A DNA stretch of 64,000 nucleotides from Mesorhizobium sp. C432A (GCF_030323145.1 NZ_CP100470.1:3699001-3763000); one strand, 5' to 3'. Shown: positions 1 through 8,692, numbered from the stretch's first letter. A program made the numbers and translations. Notes: generated from the sequence alone by a model not told the origin.

Positions 1-185
1 AGGTGTAGAGTTCTATCGGCGTCATGGCTCTTCTCCGCGACTGTTTCTTTTGTCGTCGGACTCCATATGGCGTGCGTGCATGCGCAGATCGACATGCCGA
101 TTCGCCCGCTTGCTCTGCGTTTTTGCACAGCGAAGCGTCATTTTGGCTCGCAGAGCGCAGCGCTTTCTTTTATCTTTCTGCAAGA

Positions 186-1100
186 ATGCACAGCTCACGC
201 GATATCGACTGGGAAGATCTGCGCATGGTGCTGGCCGTCGCCGATGGCGCTTCGCTGGCGGCGGCGGCTCGGATCCTGGGCGTGAACCACACGACTGTGC
301 TGCGGCGCGTCAACGCCTTCGAGGCGCGGCTGGGTATCCGCCTTTTCGATCGGCTGCCGACTGGCTATGCCCTCACCGCGGGCGGCGAGGAACTGCTGGG
401 CGCGGCACGCACAATGGCCGAGACGGTCAATGAACTGGCGCGCAAACTGTCGGGGCAGGATCTCAGGTTCGAAGGCAGGTTGCGGGTCACCACCACCGAC
501 ACGCTGATGGCGTCGGTGCTGCCGCCGATCCTGGCGGCGTTTCATAAGCTCCATCCCGGCATACGGGTCGAGGCGATGACGCAGAATTCCATCGCCAACC
601 TGACGCAAAGGGATGCAGACGTGGCGATCAGGCCGGTGTCGCAACCGCAGGAAATCCTGGTCGGCCGGCGCATTTCGGGCGTCGCCTTCGCCGCCTACGC
701 GACACGTTCCTACGCCGAAACGCTACCCCCGGAGCCGAGATTGGGTGCGCTGCGCTGGATCGCGCCCGACGACAGCCTAGCCAACACCGGCGTCGCCCGC
801 TGGATGCGGTCGTCGCTGCCCGATGTCGAGATCGCCATGCGCGCCGATTCCCTGGTGACGATGTCGCATGCGGCGGGCGCCGGTATCGGGGTTGCGGCGC
901 TGCCCTGTTATCTCGGCGACAGCCTGCCCGGGCTTGTAAGGGTCGGAGGGCTGATCGAGGAGATTGGCTCGGCGCTGTGGGTGCTGGTGCACGACGATTT
1001 GCGCCGCACGGCGCGCGTCCACGCCTTCACCAAATTCGTCTCCGGCGAATTGCAGCAGCGGCGCGACCTTCTTGAGGGCAGGCTCGGCGCCGGAGCTTGA
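186..1100 (+). CDS. LysR family transcriptional regulator
   Basis: A 304-residue protein of the normal LysR length. Residues about 8-65 form the winged helix-turn-helix, with the typical SLAAAARILGVNHTTVLRR recognition region. The rest is a substrate-binding-like effector domain starting near GRLRVTTTDTL. The reading frame stays open upstream to position 24, but that extension is Cys/Arg-rich and unlike the family, so I chose the ATG at 186, just before the HTH. It is convergent with the cysteine hydrolase gene (26 bp between stops). The effector and targets cannot be told from sequence. Confidence 0.85.
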   Translation: MHSSRDIDWEDLRMVLAVADGASLAAAARILGVNHTTVLRRVNAFEARLGIRLFDRLPTGYALTAGGEELLGAARTMAETVNELARKLSGQDLRFEGRLRVTTTDTLMASVLPPILAAFHKLHPGIRVEAMTQNSIANLTQRDADVAIRPVSQPQEILVGRRISGVAFAAYATRSYAETLPPEPRLGALRWIAPDDSLANTGVARWMRSSLPDVEIAMRADSLVTMSHAAGAGIGVAALPCYLGDSLPGLVRVGGLIEEIGSALWVLVHDDLRRTARVHAFTKFVSGELQQRRDLLEGRLGAGA

Positions 1101-1125
1101 GACGCACGCCAGCTGACGCGCGGGC

Positions 1126-1746
1126 TCAGCTCCGCAACAAGCTCCCAAGCTCTGCGACGGTCATCACGCGCCCGAACACCTTGCCTATGATGTCGAGGGT
1201 TGCATTGTGCGATGGCTCGTCCAGTCCGCCATTGGCGTCGCTGATGAAAGCCACCTTGTAGTCGCGCATGAAGGCGCTCCGCGCGGTGGATTCGCAGCAG
1301 ATGCTGGTCACGGTGCCGATGATGATCACCGTGTCGACCCGGCCTGCGCCACGGATGTTGCGCAACACCGTCTCGATCTGCGTGTTGTGGAAGGCGTCGT
1401 AGCGGTGCTTCTTGATGACGACATCGCCGGGCAGGGGCGCAAGCGCGGCGACGATTTCGGCGCCGGCGCTGCCTTCCCGCATTCCTTTGGTTTTCAGCTT
1501 CGGCTGGTAGCTGGTTTCCAGCGGCGAGATATCGAAATCGTCGCTGAGCACATGCTGGGTGTAGATCACCGGGACGCCTTGCGCGCGGCAAAGCTCGACC
1601 ACCTGCCGCATCGCCGGAATGCGATGGCGGGCCATGGCCACTTCCATGACGGCGCCCTCATCGACGAAGTCGCTTTGCATGTCGATGACCAGGAGGGCTG
1701 CGCGTTGCTTGTCGAACGGCCATGGTTCGTCGCCGGGCTGGGGCAT
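1126..1746 (-). CDS. cysteine hydrolase, isochorismatase family
   Basis: A 206-residue isochorismatase-like hydrolase. The catalytic triad of the family is visible: Asp in ALLVIDMQSDFV (about residue 22), Lys in VVIKKHRYDAF, and the nucleophile Cys in TVTSICCESTARSA (about residue 150). Members hydrolyse amides, carbamates or enol ethers, and many act in pyrimidine or amide catabolism. A RidA-family gene lies upstream on the same strand, a common companion of ureidoacrylate-type amidohydrolases, which hints at nitrogen-compound catabolism. The substrate is unknown. The two genes are separated by a fossil of a radC 3' end. Confidence 0.85.
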   Translation of the reverse strand: MPQPGDEPWPFDKQRAALLVIDMQSDFVDEGAVMEVAMARHRIPAMRQVVELCRAQGVPVIYTQHVLSDDFDISPLETSYQPKLKTKGMREGSAGAEIVAALAPLPGDVVIKKHRYDAFHNTQIETVLRNIRGAGRVDTVIIIGTVTSICCESTARSAFMRDYKVAFISDANGGLDEPSHNATLDIIGKVFGRVMTVAELGSLLRS

Positions 1747-1772
1747 TGCGTGTTTCCTGTTTCCGACGTTGA

Positions 1773-1842
1773 TCAGGTGAGCAGCAGGCTCTTAATCGAG
1801 ACATCGCAATTCCTGCCGATGACGATGTGATCGTGGATGGAT
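1773..1842 (-). pseudogene. degenerate radC 3'-end fragment
   Basis: Read on the minus strand this stretch gives IHDHIVIGRNCDVSIKSLLL followed by one residue and a stop. It matches the last 23 or so residues of the intact RadC encoded at 2506-3273 ([20 protein letters not shown]). DNA similarity is clear but imperfect, so it is not a recent copy of the neighbour. No upstream radC sequence is recognisable beyond 1842. It lies between the cysteine hydrolase and ridA-like genes and looks like the scar of an insertion at the radC 3' end. Confidence 0.6.
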
Positions 1843-1917
1843 GGAGAGATCAAGGTCGTGGCGATCTCGCAGCGAGTTCCGGGATTGGTTTCGCGACTTG
1901 ACGCGTCCTCGCTTGGC

Positions 1918-2316
1918 CTACGGGTCGATGACCGCGATCGCATCGATCTCTATCAGGTAGCCGGGAGACATCACTGCTATCCCGACCACCACGTTTGCTG
2001 GTTTGTGATCGCCGAACAGCTCGATCTGGGCCGCTTCGATGATGGGCACGTGTTCGTCGCGTTTGTAATCGACGATGTAGATCGTGATCTTGCAGACTTG
2101 CTCGGGCCGAGCGCCGGCGGCAGCAAGCGCTCGGCCAAGATTTCCGAACGTCAGGCGCGCCTGGACTGCGAAATCACCGTGGCCAACGAGCTTGCCGTGT
2201 ATGTCTTCTGGCTGCTGGCCCGAGACGAACACCAGCTTGCTTCCTGTCGCAACGACGACCTGGGAGTACATTTCCGGAATCGGCAGATCATTTGGATTTA
2301 TGCATTCGAGCGTCAT
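1918..2316 (-). CDS. RidA family protein
   Basis: A 132-residue protein of the RidA/YjgF/UK114 family, which deaminates reactive enamine/imine intermediates or acts as a specialised amidohydrolase partner. The family core is visible (YSQVVVATGSKLVFVSGQ near the N-terminus and the QARLTFGNLGRALAAAGA helix). The ATG at 2316 follows a GGAG ribosome-binding site. The open frame continues upstream to 2490 but has no family similarity there. The neighbouring hydrolase suggests a small catabolic unit. The ending EIDAIAVI resembles the RidA C-terminus, but the usual catalytic Arg context (near CKITIYIVDY) is not standard, so imine deaminase activity is uncertain. Confidence 0.8.
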   Translation of the reverse strand: MTLECINPNDLPIPEMYSQVVVATGSKLVFVSGQQPEDIHGKLVGHGDFAVQARLTFGNLGRALAAAGARPEQVCKITIYIVDYKRDEHVPIIEAAQIELFGDHKPANVVVGIAVMSPGYLIEIDAIAVIDP

Positions 2317-2505
2317 TGAATAGATCTCCTGCAATGGCTGTGGCTGCTTCGCATTCGCGGGTCTACCACATTGTCGCCGAAGCGGGCGCTTCCGTCGCAA
2401 TATCACTTCTACACCGCAAGCGTGGGCATTTGAGCCAAAGCGGAATGTTGCTGATTGGCTCGCGAGCGGTGGCGTTTGGGATGACGGCACCGGCGCCGAT
2501 CAGGC

Positions 2506-3273
2506 TCAGATCAGCAGCAGGCCCTTCATCGAGGCGTTGCCTTTCTTGCCGATGATGATGTGGTCGTGGACGGCGATGCCGAGCGGCTTGGCGCTGTCGA
2601 TGATCTGCTTGGTCATTTCGATGTCCGCACGCGATGGTGTCGGATCGCCGGAAGGGTGGTTATGCACCAGGATGACGGCGCTGGCCGACAGTTCCAGCGC
2701 GCGCTTGATCACTTCGCGCGGATAGACCGGCGTGTGGTCCACGGTGCCGACCTGCTGCACCTCGTCGGCGATCAGCACGTTCTTCTTGTCGAGGAACAGG
2801 ATGCGGAAATGTTCGCGGTTCTCGAACGCCATCGCCGAGCGGCAGTACGCAAGAAGCTGCGTCCAGTTGGACAGCACCTCGCGGTCGCGAACCTCGGTCC
2901 GCGCCATGCGCTGCGCGGCAGCGGCAATCACCTTCAGGTCGACCGCCACGGCGGGGCCGATGCCCTTCACCTCCTGCAGCAGCGCCACCGGTGCGCCAAG
3001 CACTTCGCCAAAAGTGCCGAAGCGCGCCAAAAGCGCCTTGGCGATCGGCTTGGTGTCGACGCGCGGGATCAGGCGAAACAGCAGCAGTTCGAGAAGTTCG
3101 TAGTCGGGCAGGGCGTCCGCGCCGCCGGCAACGAAGCGCTCGCGCAAGCGGTCGCGATGGCCGTGATAGTGTGGCTTGTCCGTCGATTTGTCTCTTGGTG
3201 CCTTGTCCTTCGCCGGTGGTTCAAGCCACCGCTCGGAGAAGAACCCCCGTTCGTCGTCACCGCTGTTCCCCAT
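2506..3273 (-). CDS. radC: RadC family protein (MPN/JAB domain)
   Basis: A full-length 255-residue RadC-type protein. An N-terminal UPF0758 helical region with a helix-hairpin-helix-like segment ([17 protein letters not shown]) precedes a JAB/MPN metalloprotease-like domain. Its zinc motif is HNHPSGD, at about residues 204-210. The historic role in DNA repair is doubtful for the family, and the true activity is unknown. The gene runs in the same direction as map, 113 bp downstream of it. The 3' end is duplicated in degraded form at 1773-1842. Confidence 0.92.
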   Translation of the reverse strand: MGNSGDDERGFFSERWLEPPAKDKAPRDKSTDKPHYHGHRDRLRERFVAGGADALPDYELLELLLFRLIPRVDTKPIAKALLARFGTFGEVLGAPVALLQEVKGIGPAVAVDLKVIAAAAQRMARTEVRDREVLSNWTQLLAYCRSAMAFENREHFRILFLDKKNVLIADEVQQVGTVDHTPVYPREVIKRALELSASAVILVHNHPSGDPTPSRADIEMTKQIIDSAKPLGIAVHDHIIIGKKGNASMKGLLLI

Positions 3274-3386
3274 CGACCCCCCACACTCCCCGAAGGCTTC
3301 GACGGCAGATTAGAGCGGTAAGCAGCGCGCGGTCGAGTTTTTTCGGCGACGGCGCCTCAAAGCCGCGGCTTGAGGCGATCTTGTTT

Positions 3387-4220
3387 TCAGCTGACCGGCG
3401 GCAGGCCGGGGCGGTCGAGCTTGTTTGGCGACAGGGTGAAAATCTCGCAGCCAGTTTCGGTGACGCCGATCGTGTGTTCGTACTGCGCCGACAGCGAGCG
3501 GTCGCGCGTCACCGCCGTCCAGCCGTCCGACAGCACTTTCACATGCGGCCGGCCAAGATTGATCATGGGCTCGATGGTGAAGATCATGCCCGGCCGCATC
3601 TCGACGCCTTCCGAGGCGGTGCCATAGTGCAGGATGTTGGGTGCGTCGTGGAACAGCTGGCCAACGCCGTGGCCGCAGAAATCGCGCACCACCGAGCAGC
3701 GCTCTGCCTCGGCATAGGTCTGGATGGCGGCGCCGATGGCGCCGGTGCGGGCGCCGGGCCGGACCGCCGCGATGCCGCGCATCAGGCACTCGTGGGTGAC
3801 TTCGAGCAGGCGTTCGGCGGCGCGCTTGATGGTGCCGACGGGATACATGCGCGAGGAATCCCCGTGCCAGCCGTCGAGGATGTAGGTGACATCGATGTTG
3901 ACGATGTCGCCATCCTTCAACGGCTTGTTGTCTGGAATGCCGTGGCAAACGACGTGGTTGATCGAGGTGCAGGACGATTTGGTGTAGCCGCGGTAGTTGA
4001 GCGTCGCCGGTAGCGCGCCTTGGTCCATGCCGAATTCGAAGACGAAACGGTCGATGGTCTCGGTGGTGACACCCGGCTGGACCATCGGCACCAGTTCATC
4101 GAGGCAGCGCGCGGTGAGATCGCAGGCCTTGCGCATGCCGGCAAATCCTTCTTCGGCATAGAGGCGGATCTGGCCGGTATTCCTGAGGGGTGCCGTGGCG
4201 GCGTCGAGATAGGTGACCAT
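3387..4220 (-). CDS. map: type I methionine aminopeptidase
   Basis: A 277-residue enzyme that removes the initiator methionine from nascent proteins in the cytoplasm. The dinuclear-metal ligands of the pita-bread fold are all recognisable: NIDVTYILDGWHGDSSRM (two Asp), CGHGVGQLFHDAPN (His), IFTIEPMI (Glu) and the final Glu in AQYEHTIGVTETG. The substrate-site His is in HVVCHGIP. It is an essential core gene, upstream of radC, as in other rhizobia to my recollection. Confidence 0.95.
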   Translation of the reverse strand: MVTYLDAATAPLRNTGQIRLYAEEGFAGMRKACDLTARCLDELVPMVQPGVTTETIDRFVFEFGMDQGALPATLNYRGYTKSSCTSINHVVCHGIPDNKPLKDGDIVNIDVTYILDGWHGDSSRMYPVGTIKRAAERLLEVTHECLMRGIAAVRPGARTGAIGAAIQTYAEAERCSVVRDFCGHGVGQLFHDAPNILHYGTASEGVEMRPGMIFTIEPMINLGRPHVKVLSDGWTAVTRDRSLSAQYEHTIGVTETGCEIFTLSPNKLDRPGLPPVS

Positions 4221-4499
4221 AGTGTCCGTTTGCCTGTAAGCGGGCGGCGCATACCAGCCCGTTAGAAAATTTCCTCAGATTTGGCACTGCAAGCCGCAAG
4301 GTTCAAGGAAGAACTGCCGGCAATGGACTGATACTGGCGATATTCCTAGCTTGCGCGGCCGCTCAGATGACATCCAGGTGCGCGATCTCCTCCGAATGCC
4401 GAGATCGCACTGACGACACATTTTCGCGCAAAAGCAGCCAAAGCAACTTTTGACGACGAACGGCGTTGCTGTGGTCGACGCCAGTTCGGGAGATATAGA

Positions 4500-4796
4500 A
4501 TGGACAGATTGCAATTCGAGGTGCCGGTGCGCATCGCGCCCGCGCCCGGGCTGCCGGTAGAGGAAATATACAGCGTCGAACAGGCGCTGGATATCCTGCA
4601 TGACTGGCCAAAGAAGCGACAGGGCAAGGTCTATGAGGCGGCGTTCAATGCCTGCTTCGGGGCCACGGTGGATGTGGTCAAGACTGAGGATGCCTGGCGC
4701 GCCTTCATGGCGTTTTGCCGGGTCAGTGGCCTGCTGGCCAGGGATATGATGGTTACGGCCAAGCGCGCCGGCGAGGCGAGGGGCCTGAGGGTCTAG
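4500..4796 (+). CDS. DUF982 domain protein
   Basis: A 98-residue protein with the DUF982 pattern: an N-terminal FEVPVRI segment, a VEQALDILHDWP helix, and a C-terminal Ala-rich helix (DAWRAFMAFCRVSGLL). The family is small, abundant in Rhizobiales, and of unknown function. The start is supported by a GGGAG site 8 bases upstream. It is transcribed away from map across a 279-bp gap. Confidence 0.8.
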   Translation: MDRLQFEVPVRIAPAPGLPVEEIYSVEQALDILHDWPKKRQGKVYEAAFNACFGATVDVVKTEDAWRAFMAFCRVSGLLARDMMVTAKRAGEARGLRV

Positions 4797-4930
4797 AGTT
4801 CTGCTTGGCCTGGAGGCCGGCCAACCGACTCGTTCCAATCGGCGCGGACTCCGCGGCGTTAAGGTTCCGTTTCCGACTTCACAGCTAGGCATGAGCCATA
4901 GAGCAGCGTCTGATTCGTTGCGTCGGTTTC

Positions 4931-5218
4931 ATGGTGCAGAACATGTCTTCAGCCAATGTGCGTACCTTCCCGCTAGATCGGCAGACCGTGCTGGTGCGCG
5001 AGGTCGCCGCAAGGCTGGGCAGACTGCACGGCGACACGGCCACGTCGTTCTGGAAGGCCACGGCGCGCGAACTCCTCGACAAGGCGGTCGCGGCCGGCTG
5101 CGATGCGGCTTCGGCGGCCAACGATGTCCGCCGGTTTTTTGCCGCGGTCCAGGACGAGATGCATTTCAAGGCGGACGATGCCGCACCAGGGCAGCGCCGG
5201 ACGCGCACCCGCCCCTAG
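4931..5218 (+). CDS. small protein, DUF6074-like
   Basis: A 95-residue protein with an N-terminal strand (RTFPLDRQTVLVREVAA) followed by two predicted helices ending in RRFFAAVQDEM. This pattern resembles the DUF6074 family of short rhizobial proteins of unknown function. The match is from memory and approximate. An alternative start (M5, at 4943) is equally possible because neither has a clear ribosome-binding site. Confidence 0.5.
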   Translation: MVQNMSSANVRTFPLDRQTVLVREVAARLGRLHGDTATSFWKATARELLDKAVAAGCDAASAANDVRRFFAAVQDEMHFKADDAAPGQRRTRTRP

Positions 5219-5309
5219 CCTCAAAACACACGCGCTCATCATTGTGTGGCCAACCGTGGACCGGTCTTGGCGTCGACGGATCTCGGGTCCTACGCTGTCG
5301 ATTGTGCCG

Positions 5310-5456
5310 TCCCAGCCACGGCGAGCGCCTTGTTGAACGCGAGACAGGCGATGAAATACTGGTCGCGCTCGGCCCTGGCGACGTCGGTCATCGCCAAGGA
5401 AATCGTCGAGCGCTATGGCGGGACTATCATGCCGGAGACCTGCCTGACGGATGGCT
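5310..5456 (+). pseudogene. fossil of a sensor kinase ATPase domain
   Basis: Three short pieces in two frames recall a HATPase_c domain: ALLNARQA (N-box-like), then GDEILVALGPG in the next frame, then IAKEIVERYGGTIM back in the first. The parts between them that should hold the G1/F/G2 boxes are missing. I read this as a heavily deleted histidine kinase remnant. The evidence is short motifs only. Confidence 0.35.
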
Positions 5457-5550
5457 TTTGCAGATGGTGGGATCGACGCGGTTTAGCGCAAGGCGTCGGC
5501 CTCTCGGCCATCCCTGTGCCGACCCGATCCGAATCGGCTATGCCTGCGCG

Positions 5551-6219
5551 ATGCAGGAAACGTCTCTCTACATCCCGGTGAAGCGGTTTCTCGAGAGCCT
5601 GGAGTTCACGGTCAAGGGCGAAGTCGGCCACTGCGATATCGTGGCGGTGCGCGACGGCGAGCCGCCTGTGCTGGTCATCTGCGAACTGAAATTGCAGTTC
5701 AACCTCGAACTGGTGCTGCAAGGTGTCGATCGCGCCGCGGCATGCGACGAAGTGTGGCTGGCGGCGCGCATGTCGGCGCGTGGCAAGGGCCGCGAGCACG
5801 ACCGCCGTTTTCGCGCGCTGTGCCGGCGGCTCGGCTTCGGGCTTCTGGCTGTCAGCGGCAAGGGGGAGGTCGAATTGCTGCTCAGCCCGGCGGCTCTGCC
5901 GCCGCGCCGCGATCCGAAGCGCCGCTCCCGGCTGATGGAGGAACACCGGCGCCGGCGCGGCGATCCGGTGGTCGGCGGCGGTTCGCGCGCGCCGATCATG
6001 ACCGCCTACCGGCAGGATGCGCTGGCCTGCGCCGCAGCCATGACCGACGGGCCGAAACGCCCGCGCGATCTGAAAGCGATTTCGCCACGCGCGCCCAGCA
6101 TCCTCCTGGACAATGTCTATGGCTGGTTCGCCAGGGCCGAGCGCGGCGTCTACGCGCTGACCGAGGGTGGCCACGCGGCGTTACAGCGCTGGCCGCAGGT
6201 AGCGCACGACCAAGGGTGA
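5551..6219 (+). CDS. DUF2161 family, PD-(D/E)XK nuclease-like protein
   Basis: A 222-residue protein of the DUF2161 family, predicted to have a PD-(D/E)XK phosphodiesterase fold. The active-site signature is visible as CDIVAVRDGEPPVLVICELK, giving D...ExK at about residues 28-48. The C-terminal half contains a winged-helix-like stretch (YGWFARAERGVYALTEGG). The start at 5551 was chosen because homology begins at MQETSLY. The upstream open frame belongs to unrelated sequence. It is the last core gene before the island. Target and role are unknown. Confidence 0.8.
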   Translation: MQETSLYIPVKRFLESLEFTVKGEVGHCDIVAVRDGEPPVLVICELKLQFNLELVLQGVDRAAACDEVWLAARMSARGKGREHDRRFRALCRRLGFGLLAVSGKGEVELLLSPAALPPRRDPKRRSRLMEEHRRRRGDPVVGGGSRAPIMTAYRQDALACAAAMTDGPKRPRDLKAISPRAPSILLDNVYGWFARAERGVYALTEGGHAALQRWPQVAHDQG

Positions 6220-6244
6220 GTGCCGGAGATTGCCGCGAGCAGGC

Positions 6245-6262
6245 GCCGAGGGAAACCTCGGC
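6245..6262. terminator. short GC hairpin after the DUF2161 gene
   Basis: GCCGAGG-GAAA-CCTCGGC, a 7-bp stem with a GAAA tetraloop, 26 bases after the stop codon. There is no T-run, so it may be a weak or Rho-assisted terminator. Confidence 0.3.
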
Positions 6263-6361
6263 ACGGCAGCCGCTGTTCGCCGTTTCAACCGATTCGCCGC
6301 GCCACCGTTCCAGCCGCTGCTAGTTCGGCGGCTGCCGCGAGGCTTCTTGTTTTCCTGAAAG

Positions 6362-6411
6362 ATCTGGTACGCCCAAGGGGAATCGAACCCCTGTTACCGC
6401 CGTGAAAGGGC
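6362..6411. repeat. left attachment site (copy of tRNA-Glu 3' half)
   Basis: Fifty bases identical to 54395-54444. Positions 6365-6411 correspond to the tRNA 3' half, from the CCA end through the T-arm to the anticodon stem. The sequence diverges immediately after 6411 (T here, G in the tRNA). One mismatch at 6361 separates it from a further 7 matching bases (6354-6360). This is the scar expected of a tyrosine recombinase that integrates into a tRNA 3' end. Confidence 0.92.
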
Positions 6412-6480
6412 TGGATTTTCGAGGCTATTGCGTACGCGGTCGTTCGCGGAAATCCATACTATGCAAGGGTTTCGTTTTAT

Positions 6481-6525
6481 AGCGTCCGCCTGTGTACACG
6501 GACGTATATTCGACCTATATTCGAC
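6481..6525 (+). repeat. left inner 45-bp repeat, putative integrase arm sites
   Basis: Matches 54316-54360 at 36 of 45 positions without gaps and in the same orientation. It ends in two tandem 11-bp units, GTATATTCGAC and CTATATTCGAC (6504-6525). The right copy ends with the same tandem arrangement. The position (69 bp inside att, just before the integrase) fits arm-type binding sites for the integrase or a directionality factor. It may also overlap the integrase promoter. Confidence 0.65.
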
Positions 6526-6555
6526 TTGTTTCAAAAGTTCCAAGGCGGGAACACG

Positions 6556-7929
6556 ATGGCCAAGACCCTCAAGGAAGCAGCGATCACCACAGCAAGCGCC
6601 CGCTCGAAACTGGTGGCCGGCGAATATCCCCGGCGCCTCGATGCCGATGCGGCCGTCTGGTATCGGAAAGGAAAACGGGGTGGCGTCTGGTTTGCCCGCT
6701 GGCGCAATTGGGGCGAGGGCGCAAACTACCTTCAATCGTCTGTTGGCCCTGCGAACGATGTCAACGATAAGCCGACGGACGGGCTGCTGACGTTTGCACA
6801 GGCAGAAACGCTCGCCCGCCAAATCGTTCAACAGGCTCGTCAGGAGCAAAAGGCCGCGGCGTGCGGCCCGGCTCTCACCGTTCGGGCCGCCGTTGAAACT
6901 TACATTGGCGAGCGCGATGCGCGGGACAGCCGCAGGAAAGGCCGTGTGGTGCGTTCTGACGCCGGCCAGCGGCTCCGGCGATATGTGCTTGGGCAGGAAA
7001 AGCGCGGTGGTCAGGAAGCCATTTCCGCAGCGCCACTGGCCTCGGTGACCTTGCACATGTTGAAGGAAAGCGATCTCCTTACATGGCGGGCAGATTTGCC
7101 TGAAGAATTGAAGGGCTCGACTGCGCAACGACTGATCAACGATCTAAAGGCAGCGCTCAACGGGTCATACGGCACGCATCGGGAGCGTTTAGAGCCGACA
7201 CTGCCCGCTATCATAAAACACGGTCTCAAGGCTGAGAAGTCGGACAGTGACGACGCCGTGCCTCTTGCGCGTGATAATCAGATTTTGACGGCTGCTCAAG
7301 TTGGGACGGTGATCAGCGCCGCCCGTGAGATCGACGCGGAGCAGGATTGGGACGGGGACCTATTTCGTTTCGTCGTGTTGCTGGCAGCGACCGGAGCGCG
7401 GTTTTCTCAGATCGCTCGCATGAGGGTCGGCGACGTGCAGCGAGCGCAAGGGCGCCTGATGATACCAAGCTCGCGCAAGGGTAGGGGAGGTAAGATTGCC
7501 AGCGTGCCCTATCCAGTCGGTAATGACGTGCTGGACGCACTGCTGCCGGCCACGGCTCGGCGGAGCAAGGATGACATTTTACTGGAGCGCTGGCGCAGCA
7601 AACAGGTTGCCGGATCGATTGGCTGGGAGCGCGCTGGCCGCGCCCCGTGGCAGTCACCGAGCGAATTGCAGCGACCCTGGAACCAAGTCCGGCAACGGGC
7701 GCGACTGCCGGCGGTGATCCCCTATGGGCTGCGGCACAGTTCGATCGTGCGGGGCATTCGGGCGAACCTGCCGATCAGGCTTGTTGCGGCTCTACATGAC
7801 ACCTCAGTTCCCATGATTGAAAGACACTACGGTCGGTGGATTGTCGATGGCCTCGAGGATCTGGCGGCCAAGGCGGTGGTGCCGCTGGTGCCGGTCCACG
7901 ACGGCAATGTCGTTCGGCTTAGAGGCTGA
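6556..7929 (+). CDS. int: tyrosine recombinase / island integrase
   Basis: A 457-residue phage-type integrase. An N-terminal arm-binding and SAM-like core-binding part (about 1-240) is followed by the catalytic domain. Catalytic residues visible are Arg282 (ATGARFSQIARM), Arg393 in YGLRHSSIVR (Tyr replaces the usual His of the HxxR box), His414 in ALHDTSVP and nucleophile Tyr425 in ERHYGRWI. The ATG at 6556 has an upstream AAGGCGGG site. A frame start at 6526 is possible but lies over the arm repeats. It sits 144 bp inside the left att site, so it very likely drives insertion into tRNA-Glu. Confidence 0.92.
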   Translation: MAKTLKEAAITTASARSKLVAGEYPRRLDADAAVWYRKGKRGGVWFARWRNWGEGANYLQSSVGPANDVNDKPTDGLLTFAQAETLARQIVQQARQEQKAAACGPALTVRAAVETYIGERDARDSRRKGRVVRSDAGQRLRRYVLGQEKRGGQEAISAAPLASVTLHMLKESDLLTWRADLPEELKGSTAQRLINDLKAALNGSYGTHRERLEPTLPAIIKHGLKAEKSDSDDAVPLARDNQILTAAQVGTVISAAREIDAEQDWDGDLFRFVVLLAATGARFSQIARMRVGDVQRAQGRLMIPSSRKGRGGKIASVPYPVGNDVLDALLPATARRSKDDILLERWRSKQVAGSIGWERAGRAPWQSPSELQRPWNQVRQRARLPAVIPYGLRHSSIVRGIRANLPIRLVAALHDTSVPMIERHYGRWIVDGLEDLAAKAVVPLVPVHDGNVVRLRG

Positions 7930-7931
7930 TC

Positions 7932-8651
7932 GTGAAGGATTCTACCACCGAGCCAATCGACTGGGACCACGTCGAAGACCTGTGGAAAAAACTAACGCTG
8001 GTTTGCGGTCGCCATAGCATTGAACTGACGCCCGACGGGGATGTGCCCTGGGAGGATCTGGCCATAGCTCTTCTTTTCGAGCACGAGCCAAGTTTTCGTC
8101 CACACAAGCGCGGCAAGGTTGGCCGGCCGCGAGACTGGAAAAGGGATATCGCCATCATTCTCGATGCCGACCACGTCATTAGTGAACGGCGCTGTTCCGA
8201 CAGCGGGGCCATTCACATCATGACTACGTCGCCGCGGTTCGCGAAACGATGGAGTGGCGAAAATGAGCGGACCCTTCGAAACAGGCTTAGCGCCGCGCGC
8301 AAGGATGAGAAACTCGCGCTCACCATACATGAGGCGCGCGAGGAAGCCCGAGACCGTGGGCTTGGCGATCTTTGGGGACTGATGGACCAGGAATATCGGT
8401 TCGCTGGGCAGAACGCCAGCAGGCGAACAGAAATGATCAAGAAGCGCAGCAGGCCGCAGAAGAAGGCCGGGCAGACGATCGAAGCTGAGACGCCAGACGA
8501 GGCGAAGGCCGCCGACGGCAGAAGGCCACGGCAGAGCAGCCCAAGCTTCGGAAGCCGCAGAGGCTATAGGGACATAGAGCTGCCAGAGGATTGTGACCAG
8601 CGAGGAGCTGGTAGGGCTTATTCATGCCACCCGACATGTATCAATAGGTGA
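7932..8651 (+). CDS. hypothetical protein coupled to the integrase
   Basis: A 239-residue charged protein starting with GTG two bases after the integrase stop, so probably in the same transcript. The N-terminal half is acidic (DWDHVEDLWKKL). The middle has a basic segment (RPHKRGKVGRPRDWKRDI), and the C-terminal 70 residues are rich in Arg/Lys/Ser and look disordered. I recognise no domain. A DNA-binding or regulatory role is possible from the charge pattern only. Confidence 0.6.
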   Translation: MKDSTTEPIDWDHVEDLWKKLTLVCGRHSIELTPDGDVPWEDLAIALLFEHEPSFRPHKRGKVGRPRDWKRDIAIILDADHVISERRCSDSGAIHIMTTSPRFAKRWSGENERTLRNRLSAARKDEKLALTIHEAREEARDRGLGDLWGLMDQEYRFAGQNASRRTEMIKKRSRPQKKAGQTIEAETPDEAKAADGRRPRQSSPSFGSRRGYRDIELPEDCDQRGAGRAYSCHPTCINR

Positions 8652-8660
8652 CAAAAAACC

Positions 8661-8692
8661 GTCCCGGAAATTCCTACTTTAATTTCCGGGAC
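8661..8692. terminator. perfect 11-bp inverted repeat upstream of xis
   Basis: GTCCCGGAAAT, a 10-base loop, then ATTTCCGGGAC. On the minus strand the stem is followed by GGTTTTTTG, a good Rho-independent terminator. On the plus strand there is no T-run. It lies between two plus-strand genes, so it may insulate the integrase unit from leftward transcription, or act as an operator for the excisionase gene. Confidence 0.55.

Noticed and set aside
4891..5550. N-terminal extension of the DUF2161 frame
   Set aside because: The first 220 codons show no domain and overlap another small gene. Family similarity starts at 5551.
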